DNA from: Clostridiaceae bacterium
GTDB lineage: Bacteria; Bacillota; Clostridia; TANB77; CAG-508
Direction: 5' to 3'
Length of the DNA: 51,544 nt
Assembly (NCBI GenBank): GCA_021771025.1
Contig: JAETPW010000013.1
Location: 1 to 51,544 of the forward strand
The notes beneath the pieces were generated by a model. The model was not told the origin of the DNA. It searched no databases and saw nothing but the letters and a program-made list of their open reading frames with translations. Positions 26,984 through 36,330 of this stretch are shown piece after piece. Both the position numbers and the translations under genes were made by a program. The stretch's first letter is position 1. Every line of letters starts with the position of its first letter.

Positions 26984-27168
26984 GCTCTGAACCAAGGTAT
27001 CTATAGTATTTTTTAGATAAATTTACGTCTGACAGTTCCCTAAGACTCACGTTAGGCTTAAAACCCGATTACTGGCTTCTTTGTTAGGGACTTAAGGGTT
27101 TTAAAAAGACCCTGCTATGGAAGACTAAATTTATCTAAAAAATACTATAGATACCTTGGGTTCAGAGC
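26984..27168 (+). repeat. Structured interspersed element, copy B
   Basis: The same core as copy A (27028-27125) is enclosed in a stem of about 43 bp (26984-27025 with 27126-27168). The stem is complementary except for a bulge and has a sequence unrelated to the stems of A and C. The closing pairs are GTC/GAC instead of ACC/GGT, a compensated change. It lies between the 3' ends of the RloB-like gene and tex. Confidence 0.85.
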
Positions 27169-27351
27169 GGACTCATTCCTCAAAGCCTTTATCCAGTAAT
27201 AGATAGTTTATAACGTATAAGTGAGATTATTGCTTGAGTTTTTATTTTATATTAAATTTTTACTCAAAGAAAAAATAGTAATTACTATTTAAGTAGTTAC
27301 TATTTTTTGTCTATTTTATCTTTCTTATCATTATTCATTAACCAAAATCAT

Positions 27352-29535
27352 TTAACATTTCATCGACAATCCAACTTTTTGTCTTTCTTCATCAATTTTA
27401 ATGACTTTCACTTTTACAATATCACCTACTGCTACCACTTCTGATGGATTCTTAATATATTTATCACTCATTTCTGAAATATGGACTAGTCCATCGTGTT
27501 TTACCCCAATGTCGACAAATGCACCAAAGTCAATGACATTTCTTACGGTTCCGGTTAAGATCATTCCTTCTTTTAGGTCTTCTAGTTTTAATACGTCTGA
27601 TCGTAAGATTGGTTTTGGCATATCTTCACGTGGGTCTCTTCCTGGTTTACTTAGTTCGGCGATGATGTCAGATAGTGTCATTTCCCCTATTTCTAATTCT
27701 TTGGCCATTTTGCTTACTTCGATTGTTTTTAGCTTTTGCCTTAGTTCGTCTAATTTTTGTTTGTCTTGTAGATCAGATACGTTAAAGCCAAGGCTGGTTA
27801 GTAGTTTTTCGGTTGCTTCATAGCTTTCTGGATGGACTGCTGTGATTTCTAATGGGTTGTCTCCGCCAAATATGCGTAGGAATCCTGCACATTGTTCAAA
27901 GGCTACTTTTCCTAGTTTTGGTACTTTTAGTAGTTGTTTTCTGTTTTTTAGTTTTCCGTTTTCATCACGGTATTTAACGATATTTTTGGCAATGGTGTTG
28001 TTGATTCCTGCTACGTAAGAAAGTAGTGATGGGGTTGCTGTGTTAACGTCTACTCCTACTTTGTTTACTGCTCCTTCTACTACTCCTCCTAAACTTTCGG
28101 CTAAGTTTTTTTGGTTAACATCGTGTTGATATTGCCCTACACCAATGGCTTTTGGGTCTATTTTTACTAGTTCTGCTAGTGGATCTTGTAGTCTTCTGGC
28201 TATGGAGATGGCTCCTCTGATGGATACATTGATGTCAGGATATTCTTCGGTTGCTAGTTTTGAGGCAGAATAGACTGATGCTCCTGCTTCACTGACGATT
28301 ACATAGTGTACTTCTCGTTTGGCTTCTTTGATGACGTCTGCCACAAACATTTCGGATTCTCGCGATGCTGTTCCGTTTCCGATGGCTATCATATCGATTT
28401 TGTCTTTTTCGATTAAATGTAATAATTCTTTTTTGCTTTTTTCTACGTCATTTTGTGGAGCTGTTGGATAGATGGTTGTGGTGTCTAATACTTTTCCTGT
28501 TTCGTCGATGACTGCTATTTTACAGCCGGTACGATAAGCAGGGTCAAACCCCATAACGGTTTTTCCTTTAATTGGTGCACCTAATAATAGTTGTTTTGCA
28601 TTTTGCCCAAATACTTTGATGGCTTTTTCTTCTGCTTTTTCGGTTAAGTCTGAACGAATTTCTCGGTCGATGGATGGTTCTATTAGTCGTTTATAACTAT
28701 CTAAAATGGTGTCTTTTATCATTTGGGTAAATTGCGTTTCTCCTTGAAGTATATCTCTTTCCATATGTACGATGATTTTATCTTCTGGTTTTTCGATTTT
28801 TACTTTTAATACGTTTTCTTTTTCCCCACGATTAATGGCTAGGATTCGGTGACTTGGGATCCATTTGATTGGTTCTTGATAGTCATAGTACATTTCGTAG
28901 TTTGATTTTTCTTCTTCGTCTATGGCTTTTGTGCTGATTAATGCTTCTCGGTAACACATGATTTTGATGGCTTTTCGATATTCCGGATTGTCTGAAATGT
29001 TTTCTGCTATGATGTCTAGTGCTCCTTGGATGGCTTCTTCTGCGGTTTTGACTACTTTATCTTTATTTTGTTTGTCCGCTTCCTCTAGTTTATCGATATT
29101 TATGTATTCTTTGGCAATTTCTTTGATTTGTCTAGTTTCTTTTTGGGCGATAATGATTTCGGCTAATGGTTCTAGTCCTTTTGCTTTTGCGACTGTTGCT
29201 CTGGTTTTCTTTTTTTGCTTATAGGGACGATAAATGTCTTCTACTTCTGCTAATGTTTTACTGATTGCTACGGCTTTTAGGATTTCATCGGTTAGTTTTC
29301 CTTGTTCGTCGATGGAGTGGATAACTTCCTCTTTTCTTGCTTCTAAGTTTCTCAGGTAAGTTAGTCTTTCGCCTAAGTCCCTAAGTGTTTCATCGCTTAG
29401 TCCTCCCGTTACTTCCTTACGGTAACGAGCAATGAATGGTATGGTATTTCCTTCATCAATTAACTTTATGGTTGCTTCTACTTGGCTTTCTTTGATATTT
29501 AATTCTTCTGCTATGGTCTTTCCGATTTGATTCAT
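27352..29535 (-). CDS. tex: Tex-family RNA-binding transcription accessory protein
   Basis: A 727-residue protein with the full Tex architecture: N-terminal helical region (1-190), YqgF/RNase H-like domain (about 330-440, with VMGFDPAYRTGCKIAVID), helix-hairpin-helix segment (LLSYVAGINNTIAKNIVKYR), and a C-terminal S1 RNA-binding domain (about 650-725, GMILTGTVRNVIDFGAFVDI). Tex binds nucleic acid and is linked to transcription and ribosome-stalling rescue. The length is normal. It sits downstream of the ABC-F gene on the same strand with a 30-bp gap, so the two may be one transcript. Confidence 0.96.
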   Translation of the reverse strand: MNQIGKTIAEELNIKESQVEATIKLIDEGNTIPFIARYRKEVTGGLSDETLRDLGERLTYLRNLEARKEEVIHSIDEQGKLTDEILKAVAISKTLAEVEDIYRPYKQKKKTRATVAKAKGLEPLAEIIIAQKETRQIKEIAKEYINIDKLEEADKQNKDKVVKTAEEAIQGALDIIAENISDNPEYRKAIKIMCYREALISTKAIDEEEKSNYEMYYDYQEPIKWIPSHRILAINRGEKENVLKVKIEKPEDKIIVHMERDILQGETQFTQMIKDTILDSYKRLIEPSIDREIRSDLTEKAEEKAIKVFGQNAKQLLLGAPIKGKTVMGFDPAYRTGCKIAVIDETGKVLDTTTIYPTAPQNDVEKSKKELLHLIEKDKIDMIAIGNGTASRESEMFVADVIKEAKREVHYVIVSEAGASVYSASKLATEEYPDINVSIRGAISIARRLQDPLAELVKIDPKAIGVGQYQHDVNQKNLAESLGGVVEGAVNKVGVDVNTATPSLLSYVAGINNTIAKNIVKYRDENGKLKNRKQLLKVPKLGKVAFEQCAGFLRIFGGDNPLEITAVHPESYEATEKLLTSLGFNVSDLQDKQKLDELRQKLKTIEVSKMAKELEIGEMTLSDIIAELSKPGRDPREDMPKPILRSDVLKLEDLKEGMILTGTVRNVIDFGAFVDIGVKHDGLVHISEMSDKYIKNPSEVVAVGDIVKVKVIKIDEERQKVGLSMKC

Positions 29536-29565
29536 TTTATCTTTCTTCCTCTCTTTCTTTTTTTA

Positions 29566-31149
29566 TTATTCCATTCCTAAATATTCATTATAACTAATTT
29601 CTCGGTCAATTACTGTTCCATTTTCTTTAATATCTAAGATTCTGTTCGCTACGGTTTGGCTTAGCTCATGATCATGTGAAGTAAATAGGATATTACCAGT
29701 AAATTTTTTCATGCCATCATTTACTGATGTTATGCTTTCCATATCTAGGTGGTTTGTTGGTTCGTCAAAGATTAAGAAATTAGCTCCTGATAACATCATT
29801 TTGGCTAATACACATCTTACTTTTTCTCCTCCTGAGAGAACGTTTACTTGTTTTAAAGCTTCATCTCCTGAAAATAACATTCTTCCTAAGAAACTTCTTA
29901 CGTAGGTTTCGTCTGGATCTTTAGAATATTGCCTTAGCCATTCGGTGATGCTTTCTTCTGAATCGAATAAATAATTATTGTCCTTTGGGAAATAAGCTGT
30001 GGTAATTGTGGTTCCCCAACTGATTTCTCCTTCGTCTGGCTCGATTTCTCCTGCGATGATTTGGAATAATACGGTTTTGGCCATTTCATTATCGGCTAGA
30101 AAAGCAATTTTGTTTCCTTCTTTTACGGTGAAGGATACATTGTCTAATAGTTTAATGCCTTCTACTGTTTTGCTTATCTTTTTTACGGTTAATATGTCAT
30201 TTCCTGGTTCTCTGTCTGGTTTAAAATCTACATAGGGATATTTACGGTTGGATGGTTTGATTTCGTCTAGTTCTATTTTTTCTAATGTCTTTTTTCTTGA
30301 GGTAGCTTGTTTTGATTTAGAGGCATTAGCACTAAAGCGAGCGATAAAGTCTTGTAATTCTTTCATTTTTTCTTCTTTCTTTTTATTTTGCTCTCTCATT
30401 TGTTTTAGGGCTAATTGGCTAGATTCGTACCAGAAGTCATAATTTCCGGGATATACTTTGATTTTTCCAAAGTCTACGTCTGCAATGTGGGTACATACTT
30501 TATTTAAGAAATAACGATCGTGAGATACGACAATGACAGTGTTTTCAAAGTCAATTAAGAAATCTTGTAACCAATTTATGCTTTTTAGGTCTAAGTCGTT
30601 TGTTGGTTCATCTAATAAAAGTACATCTGGGTTACCAAATAAACTTTGGGCTAATAGTATTTTTACTTTTTCTCTGGCTTCGATTTCTTTCATCATTTTG
30701 TAATGATTTTCTGGGATTATCCCTAGGTCATTGAGTAGCATAGCTGCATCTGATTCAGCATTCCATCCATCTAGTTCGGCGAATCTTTCTTCTAGTTTTG
30801 CTGCTTTCATTCCATCTTCTTCGGAGAAGTCTGGTTTATTGTAGATTTCTTCTTTTTCTTTCATGATGTCATATAATTCTTTGTTTCCCATTAATACGGT
30901 GTCCATTACCGTATATTCTTCGTAGGCAAAGTGATCTTGTTTTAGTACCGATAGTCTTTCTCCTTTTTCTAGACTAACATCTCCTTTGCTTGGTTCAATT
31001 TCTCCTGATAATACTTTAAGAAAAGTGGATTTTCCTGCTCCATTGGCTCCTATGATTCCGTAGCAATTTCCTTTTCCAAATTTTATATTTACGTCTTCAA
31101 ATAATACTCGTTTTCCAAACCTTACGGTTACTCCATTTGCGCTTAACAT
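29566..31149 (-). CDS. ykpA: ABC-F family ATPase, YkpA/YbiT subgroup
   Basis: A 527-residue soluble protein with two ABC domains and no membrane region. Domain 1 has Walker A GANGAGKST and Walker B VLLLDEPTNDLD. Domain 2 has LSGGEKVRC and FLIFDEPTNHLD, but its Walker A position (LADNEMAKT) is degenerate, as in B. subtilis YkpA. The linker contains the ARFSANASKSKQATSRKK stretch typical of this subgroup. ABC-F proteins act on the ribosome in translation regulation or antibiotic protection. YkpA-type members are housekeeping, so drug resistance is not implied. Confidence 0.92.
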   Translation of the reverse strand: MLSANGVTVRFGKRVLFEDVNIKFGKGNCYGIIGANGAGKSTFLKVLSGEIEPSKGDVSLEKGERLSVLKQDHFAYEEYTVMDTVLMGNKELYDIMKEKEEIYNKPDFSEEDGMKAAKLEERFAELDGWNAESDAAMLLNDLGIIPENHYKMMKEIEAREKVKILLAQSLFGNPDVLLLDEPTNDLDLKSINWLQDFLIDFENTVIVVSHDRYFLNKVCTHIADVDFGKIKVYPGNYDFWYESSQLALKQMREQNKKKEEKMKELQDFIARFSANASKSKQATSRKKTLEKIELDEIKPSNRKYPYVDFKPDREPGNDILTVKKISKTVEGIKLLDNVSFTVKEGNKIAFLADNEMAKTVLFQIIAGEIEPDEGEISWGTTITTAYFPKDNNYLFDSEESITEWLRQYSKDPDETYVRSFLGRMLFSGDEALKQVNVLSGGEKVRCVLAKMMLSGANFLIFDEPTNHLDMESITSVNDGMKKFTGNILFTSHDHELSQTVANRILDIKENGTVIDREISYNEYLGME

Positions 31150-31253
31150 GAGTGTTTTCCTCCTTTAACTTTATCGTTTGCATTATATCTCATTTTTGCT
31201 TATTTTTCAAGGGTTTTATTGATTTTCTTGTTTTTCTTGTTTTTTTGGTATCC

Positions 31254-31472
31254 GTGAAAAAAGAGAAGTTTGGTCAATGGTTCTAACAGTAATTTAACCT
31301 TCCATAGCAGGGTCTTTTTAAACCCCTTAAGTCCCTCACGAAGAAGCCTGTTATCGGGTTTTAAGCTTGGGCGCGGGTCTTCGGGAACTGTCAGGTATAA
31401 ATTACTGTTAGAACCATTGACCAGACTTCCCTTTTTTCACTACTCTACAATTTATACGGCTGTGAATGGTAA
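31254..31472 (-). repeat. Structured interspersed element, copy C
   Basis: A reverse-orientation copy. The core is closed by a stem of about 46 bp (31254-31299 with 31394-31440) with only a few mismatches. Outside the stem it shares with copy A the left flank (CTCTACAATT and GGCTGTGAAT blocks at about 31443-31466), showing that the unit extends beyond the hairpin. The stem differs from A at many positions but stays paired. It lies upstream of the ABC-F gene. Confidence 0.85.
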
Positions 31473-31479
31473 CAACTAA

Positions 31480-31707
31480 ATTACTCAAAAGTAGCTAAAT
31501 CATTGTCTAGTAGGATTTTTAGTAACCATTGACTATTTGTTATCTGATGATCTTTCAAGAGAATTTAAAAATTCTCTTGAAAAAAATCATTTAATCATAA
31601 ATAGTTATCCTTGTCTTAGTTTGATTTTCAAGAGTAACTCCTTGTCACGATAGAAATTTTATCGTGTTTAGCCCCCCTATCGCATGATAGGGGGGCTAAT
31701 TCTTTTT
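31480..31707 (+). ncRNA. Candidate small RNA ending in a strong terminator
   Basis: There is no coding frame here, yet there are three successive hairpins: 31553-31582 (TTCAAGAGAATTT arms), 31646-31666 (CACGATA/TATCGTG) and 31668-31699 (TTAGCCCCCCTATC arms). The last is followed by TTCTTTTT in the plus direction, a textbook terminator. No plus-strand gene lies upstream for it to terminate. A small plus-strand RNA is the simplest reading. No clear promoter was found, so the 5' end is open. Confidence 0.4.
31668..31707 (+). terminator. Strong rho-independent terminator
   Basis: A 14-bp stem with six consecutive G-C pairs, a GCAT loop and a T-rich tail. Its polarity is opposite to the flanking minus-strand genes. 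Confidence 0.8.
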
Positions 31708-31747
31708 CATAAAAAATATTTACCAATTAAAAGTAAACTCTTTATTT

Positions 31748-31936
31748 TTAATCATCAAATAACAATTTTATTCCCCAAAGTCCTGAAATACCAACTAATC
31801 CGTAAACAATTCTACTGATTATTGACATTTCCCCAAAAATGGTTGCTACTAAATCAAATTGAAATAGACCAATTAATCCCCAGTTGATCGCTCCAATAAT
31901 GATTAATACTAAAGCAATTTTATCTATTACTTTCAT
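31748..31936 (-). CDS. DUF378 family small membrane protein
   Basis: A 62-residue protein with two membrane helices (about 7-25 and 40-58) and the DUF378 signature GAINWGLIG in the first helix. It has a GGAGG site upstream. The family is widespread in Firmicutes (B. subtilis YuzA is an example), and its function is unknown. Confidence 0.9.
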   Translation of the reverse strand: MKVIDKIALVLIIIGAINWGLIGLFQFDLVATIFGEMSIISRIVYGLVGISGLWGIKLLFDD

Positions 31937-32124
31937 GATTTTTCCTCCTTATTTATTCCTTTTTGCTTATTCAACTCGTTTTTATTTTGAATTACTCATT
32001 GATAAGCAAATTGGTTTTCTTTTTCTTATTATTTCTTTTTTGGCGAAAATTATACATTTTTTGTTGAAAAAAATTTTTAACTATGATAGTTTATAAGTAA
32101 ATAAAAAGATGGGAGTGATTTCAA

Positions 32125-33432
32125 TTGAGAAGAAATGCTCGAAAAAATCAAAAAAAATCTTCTGTTTTCAGTCAAGTTTTATCTCTTCCTACAAAAGTTG
32201 TTGTTTTGTTTCTTCTTTTCGCTTTTTTATTGTTTTTGCTCATTTATGTGGGAAGTCGATGGTATAGTATGTCTTGTTCTCGCTGTGCTATTCAAAATGA
32301 TTTATCAAGTCTTTCTTCCCTTTCAGAAAATGGAGTCCAAGATGAATCAAAAAAGGAAACAAACGAAATTCAAAATTCGTCTAAACCATCCCCTACTACG
32401 TTTACTATGGCAGCTATTGGTGATGTGATGTGCCATAATACTCAGTATTGGGATGCTTATCAAAAAGAATCCGATGATTATGATTTTTTTTATGTGTTTG
32501 ATGATATTATGAATTATACGAAACTTCCTGATATTACGGTGGGAAGTTTAGAAACCAGTTTTGCTGGTAAGGAACGTGGTTATAGTAACTATCCTACTTT
32601 TAACTCCCCTGATAATTTGGCTTATAGTTTACGCAAGATTGGGCTTGACGTTTTGTCTACTGCTGGTAATCATTGTTTAGATATGGGATTTTCTGGTCTT
32701 TCTCGTACGCTTGATGTTTTAGATGATGCTTGTATTGCCCATGTGGGAACGAATCGCACACAGGAAGAACAAAATAAGATTCTTTATCAATACGTAAAAG
32801 GAGTTAAAATTGCTTTTTTAAATTATACTTATGGAACGAATGGAATTCCTATTCCTGAGGGGAAAGAGTTTGCTGTTAATTTGATTGATCGTGAGCTCAT
32901 GACTAAACAGATTGAGCAGGCGAAAAAAGAAGAGGCTGATGTTATTGTATCATGTATGCACTGGGGAACAGAATACCGAACTACGGCTAATGAGGAACAA
33001 AAAGAGTTGACTGATTTTTTATTTAGTCAAGGCGTAGATATTATTTTAGGAAATCACCCTCATGTGTTGGAGCCTATGGAAAAACGAAGTGTGACTTTAC
33101 CTGATGGAACGAAAAAGGATGGTTTTGTGATTTATGCTTTTGGTAATTTTATTTGTGATCAAAATGCTGAAAATACTAGAAATTCTATTATTTTGAATTT
33201 GAAAATCACCAAGCAAATTGATGGATCTATTACGATTGATCAAATTTCTTATACGCCAATCCATATGTACAAAAATCCTTCTCTTTCTCTTCGTAAATTT
33301 AAGGTTTTAGACATTCGCCGAACCATTGAAAATTACGAAAATGGTAGTGATACTTCTATTGGAAAAACGAAATATTTAGATTTAAAAAATCAGTTAACAA
33401 AAATTGAGACGATTCTTGGTGATAAATTTTAA
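32125..33432 (+). CDS. CapA-family (PGA_cap) membrane-anchored metallophosphatase-like protein
   Basis: A 435-residue protein that starts with TTG after GGGAGTGA. One membrane helix (about 23-47) places the rest outside the cell. The catalytic-type domain (90-390) has calcineurin-like motifs: GDVMCHN, SLETSF, TAGNHCLDMG, SCMHWGTEY and LGNHPHVLEP. The family is named after CapA of poly-gamma-glutamate capsule synthesis. No capB/capC genes are near, so a capsule role is not supported, and a general envelope role is more likely. It stands alone. Confidence 0.9.
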   Translation: MRRNARKNQKKSSVFSQVLSLPTKVVVLFLLFAFLLFLLIYVGSRWYSMSCSRCAIQNDLSSLSSLSENGVQDESKKETNEIQNSSKPSPTTFTMAAIGDVMCHNTQYWDAYQKESDDYDFFYVFDDIMNYTKLPDITVGSLETSFAGKERGYSNYPTFNSPDNLAYSLRKIGLDVLSTAGNHCLDMGFSGLSRTLDVLDDACIAHVGTNRTQEEQNKILYQYVKGVKIAFLNYTYGTNGIPIPEGKEFAVNLIDRELMTKQIEQAKKEEADVIVSCMHWGTEYRTTANEEQKELTDFLFSQGVDIILGNHPHVLEPMEKRSVTLPDGTKKDGFVIYAFGNFICDQNAENTRNSIILNLKITKQIDGSITIDQISYTPIHMYKNPSLSLRKFKVLDIRRTIENYENGSDTSIGKTKYLDLKNQLTKIETILGDKF

Positions 33433-33728
33433 GTAAGATAAATGGTGTACTTTTAAGGCTAACAAACATACTGTTTAACCCTTAAGCTTATTGAAAACAC
33501 CAATACAAATCAATGCTAAAGGGTTAAACTTATTTTTGAGACATCTAATCTAAGTAAGTTTTTACTATTTACAAATACGACGAAAGAAAAAAGAATCCGC
33601 AGTATTAACATAACAATTATATCATGAAATGATTGTCATATAAAGGTTTATGGGAACCTTTCAAAAACCTAAATAAATTATACAAGGAGAAATATGTTGG
33701 TTTTAACCACTAACATAGACTAGGAAAT
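33433..33728. other. Intergenic region with one hairpin
   Basis: An 11-bp inverted repeat (GTTTAACCCTT at 33473-33483 with its complement at 33519-33529) after the CapA gene may act as a weak terminator; the loop is 35 nt. Otherwise it is AT-rich with an AAGGAGA motif at about 33684. No gene seen. Confidence 0.4.
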
Positions 33729-34358
33729 ATGAATACCATTAAAAATATTATTTTTGATATCGGAAATGTCATTCTTAATTTTAATCTAGAAGATACTTTA
33801 CCTCACTTTACTTGTGATGATCATGAAAAAAATTTTATTGTAGATACTATTATTAATTCACCTGAATGGCTACAATATGCTTTAATTGATACTGGCTATA
33901 TCAGTAGAGAAGATGCTATTTCTATATTAGAAGATAGGACGAATCACAAACATGATGAGTTAATTGAAAAATTTTTATATGGGTATACTAAATACAGTAT
34001 AATTAATGAAAATGTGATTGCTTTAATGAAAAAGTTAAAAAATAATGGATATCAGATCTATTTATTATCTAATATTAATAAACATACCCATGATTCTATT
34101 CGTTCAAGTGAGTTATTTTCACTAGTTGATGGATACGTTTTTTCTTATTTAGAACATAAGGTAAAACCATATGAAAGTATTTATCTTGAATTATTGAGTA
34201 GGTATCAATTGGTTCCAAATGAGTGTTTATTTATTGATGATAAAAAAGAAAATGTAATAACGGCAAATTCTTTAGGGATATTAGGGAACTCTGTTTTACC
34301 CGATAATTTTACTAGTATTAAAAAATTATTAGAAGAATATGAAATAAACTATTCTTGA
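33729..34358 (+). CDS. HAD-superfamily hydrolase, YihX-like
   Basis: A 209-residue HAD-IA phosphatase. Motif I is FDIGNVIL (nucleophile Asp followed by IGN, as in YihX-type glucose-1-phosphatases and some dehalogenase-like proteins). Motif II is LLSNINKH, the motif III Lys is in HKVKPYESIY, and motif IV is FIDDKKENV. The helical cap lies at about 18-85. The substrate cannot be read from the sequence; small sugar phosphates are typical. It has its own terminator downstream, shared with corA. Confidence 0.88.
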   Translation: MNTIKNIIFDIGNVILNFNLEDTLPHFTCDDHEKNFIVDTIINSPEWLQYALIDTGYISREDAISILEDRTNHKHDELIEKFLYGYTKYSIINENVIALMKKLKNNGYQIYLLSNINKHTHDSIRSSELFSLVDGYVFSYLEHKVKPYESIYLELLSRYQLVPNECLFIDDKKENVITANSLGILGNSVLPDNFTSIKKLLEEYEINYS

Positions 34359-34367
34359 AAAAGTAAC

Positions 34368-34414
34368 AAAAAATTTGCCCAATCATGATGTTATTATGAT
34401 TGGGCAATTTTTTT
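34368..34414. terminator. Bidirectional terminator
   Basis: The stem TTGCCCAATCAT / ATGATTGGGCAA is flanked by A6 and T7, between the convergent HAD and corA genes. Confidence 0.88.
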
Positions 34415-34420
34415 GTTTCC

Positions 34421-35371
34421 TTAATTTAACATATCTTTTTTCTTAAGCCACCAAGTCACTACTAATGTTGTGATAATGGCAAAGAGTACCATGATGACAA
34501 ATCCAAATTTATTATATTGAAATGGTAGCTCTACATTCATTCCCCAAAAACTAGAAATCATAGTGGGAACTGCTAATACAATGGTAATGGAGGTTAATGT
34601 TTTCATGACCCCATTTAGATTGTTCGATATAATAGAAGCATAGGCATCCATTGTTCCATTTAGAATATCACTATATATTTTTGCCATTTCGATGGCTTGT
34701 CTATTTTCCGTGATGGCATCTTCTAGAATATCTTCGTCTTCTTCATATAATTTAATGATTTTTCCCCTCATGGTTTTTTCCATGACTAATTCATTGGATT
34801 TTAGCGAAGTTGTGAAATAAACTAGTCCTTTTTCTAAGCTTAATAATTTTAATAATTCTTTATTTTTCATGGAGTTTTTTAATATATATTCGGCAATTTC
34901 TGTTTCTTTATTAATTTGTTTTAAGTGCATTAGGAAATAAGATGAATTTAAATATAAAATTTGAAAGATAAATCTTGATTTTTTATAGGTTTGAAAATTT
35001 TTGATTTTTCGTTTTTCAAAATTTTCGATGATTTTATTTTTACGTAGTGAAACGGTAATAAAGAATTCATCTCTTACGACAATCATTCCCAATGGCATTG
35101 TTGTATAAATTTCATTTTCCTCATTTTTTTCGATGATGGGAACATCTACTACAAATAAGATGGTATTGTCATCGTCTTCTTGGTCAATACGTGCTTTTTC
35201 TTCGTAGTCTAAGGCATCTCGTATGAAGTCTTCTTGAATATTTACGCTTTCGCATACTTTTTTAATTTCCGCTTCTGATGGGTTAACCAGGTTTATCCAG
35301 CTTCCCGGCTTGAATTCTTTAATTTCTTCAAATACATTTGTTTCTTTATCTGTATGATAAATTTTTAACAT
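34421..35371 (-). CDS. corA: CorA-family magnesium/divalent cation transporter
   Basis: A 316-residue channel protein with a cytoplasmic N-terminal domain, long helices, two C-terminal membrane helices and the diagnostic GMN motif (FWGMNVELPF) between them. The last residues are basic (WWLKKKD). CorA forms a pentamer that imports Mg2+ and is gated by cytoplasmic Mg2+. The length and order are normal. It is monocistronic. Confidence 0.94.
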   Translation of the reverse strand: MLKIYHTDKETNVFEEIKEFKPGSWINLVNPSEAEIKKVCESVNIQEDFIRDALDYEEKARIDQEDDDNTILFVVDVPIIEKNEENEIYTTMPLGMIVVRDEFFITVSLRKNKIIENFEKRKIKNFQTYKKSRFIFQILYLNSSYFLMHLKQINKETEIAEYILKNSMKNKELLKLLSLEKGLVYFTTSLKSNELVMEKTMRGKIIKLYEEDEDILEDAITENRQAIEMAKIYSDILNGTMDAYASIISNNLNGVMKTLTSITIVLAVPTMISSFWGMNVELPFQYNKFGFVIMVLFAIITTLVVTWWLKKKDMLN

Positions 35372-35534
35372 TCATTTCACCCACCTTTATTTTTCCCTTA
35401 ACATTATTATTTTAACCTTTCTGTTTAATTTTGTCAATAGATTTGACTTTATTTGCATAATTCTCGAGTGATTTTTTCTTTTCTACTTGACAAATGTTTC
35501 TTTTTCGTATTATAATAATTTTGTTCTTATTTTT

Positions 35535-35610
35535 GCGCTATTAGCTCAGTTGGTAGAGCAACAGACTCTTAATCTGGAGGTCCTCGGTTCGAAGCCGAGA
35601 TGGCGCACCA
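35535..35610 (+). tRNA. tRNA-Lys (CTT anticodon)
   Basis: A 76-nt cloverleaf with encoded CCA. The acceptor stem pairs GCGCTAT with ATGGCGC, the D arm has AGCTCAGTTGGTAGAGC, the anticodon loop is CTCTTAA giving CTT, and the T loop is TTCGAAG. A terminator-like hairpin follows at 35619-35671. Confidence 0.95.
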
Positions 35611-35618
35611 GTTACATT

Positions 35619-35671
35619 GATTTTAGATATAAAATTGGATTCCTCAGTTTGCTTATCTAAAATCTTTTTTT
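35619..35671 (+). terminator. Terminator after tRNA-Lys
   Basis: GATTTTAGATA pairs with TATCTAAAATC across a 24-nt loop, followed by T7. Confidence 0.75.
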
Positions 35672-35734
35672 ATTATTTTCTAATAAAGAATAAAAAATAG
35701 AAAATACTGCGAATAATTTGAAAGTTGGTTGAAA

Positions 35735-36283
35735 ATGAAAAGTTTTAAAAGAGAAAATCTTCTATTTTCATTGTGTGGTTTAAATTGTTATCTTTGTCCA
35801 ATGTATCAAGATAAATATTGCCCAGGTTGTGGAGGAGGTCAAGGTAATCAATCGTGTGCTATTGCAAAATGTAGTATAGAAAAAAAAACTTATCAATATT
35901 GCTATGAATGTGAAAAATTTCCTTGCGAAAAATATAACAATATTGATAACTATGATTCTTTTATAACACATAAGCATAGATATAAAGATATTGAATTGGC
36001 TAAAAAAATGGGAATAGAAAAGTATAATCAAATTTTAAAAGAGAAAAGAAAATATTTAAAAATACTCTTGGAAAATTTTAATAGTGGTAGACAAAAAACA
36101 TTTTTTTATCTTGCTATTAATTTATTAGATTTAGAAGATATAGAAAATGTAATGCTTCAATTAAACAGAAAAGAAATTATGACAAAAGCTTTAAAGGATA
36201 AAAGTGAAATAGCTGTTAAACTATTTCAAAAAGTAGCACAGCAAAGAAACATAGAACTAAAATTAAGAAGAAAAGCAAAATAA
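35735..36283 (+). CDS. DUF3795 family cysteine-rich protein
   Basis: About 182 residues. The N-terminal half has a cysteine pattern typical of DUF3795 (CGLNCYLCPMY, then CPGCGGG, CAIAKC, CYECEKFPC), likely a zinc- or metal-binding module. The C-terminal half is helical and lysine-rich. Its function is unknown. ATG 35735 is preferred over TTG 35729; neither has a strong ribosome-binding site. It begins an A-rich stretch of plus-strand genes that looks acquired next to the tRNA. Confidence 0.8.
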   Translation: MKSFKRENLLFSLCGLNCYLCPMYQDKYCPGCGGGQGNQSCAIAKCSIEKKTYQYCYECEKFPCEKYNNIDNYDSFITHKHRYKDIELAKKMGIEKYNQILKEKRKYLKILLENFNSGRQKTFFYLAINLLDLEDIENVMLQLNRKEIMTKALKDKSEIAVKLFQKVAQQRNIELKLRRKAK

Positions 36284-36330
36284 AAGCAAGTAAATGATGA
36301 TGAACAAAAAACATTAACGCGCAGATAATA

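Noticed and set aside
31270..31479. Open frame of about 69 codons across element copy C
   Set aside because: It runs through both stem arms and the core, has no ribosome-binding site, and is not open across the other copies.
32103..32160. Alternative ATG start for the CapA-like gene in another frame at 32135
   Set aside because: The TTG at 32125 has a good GGGAGTGA site and continues into the full CapA domain; the other frame ends after 97 codons.
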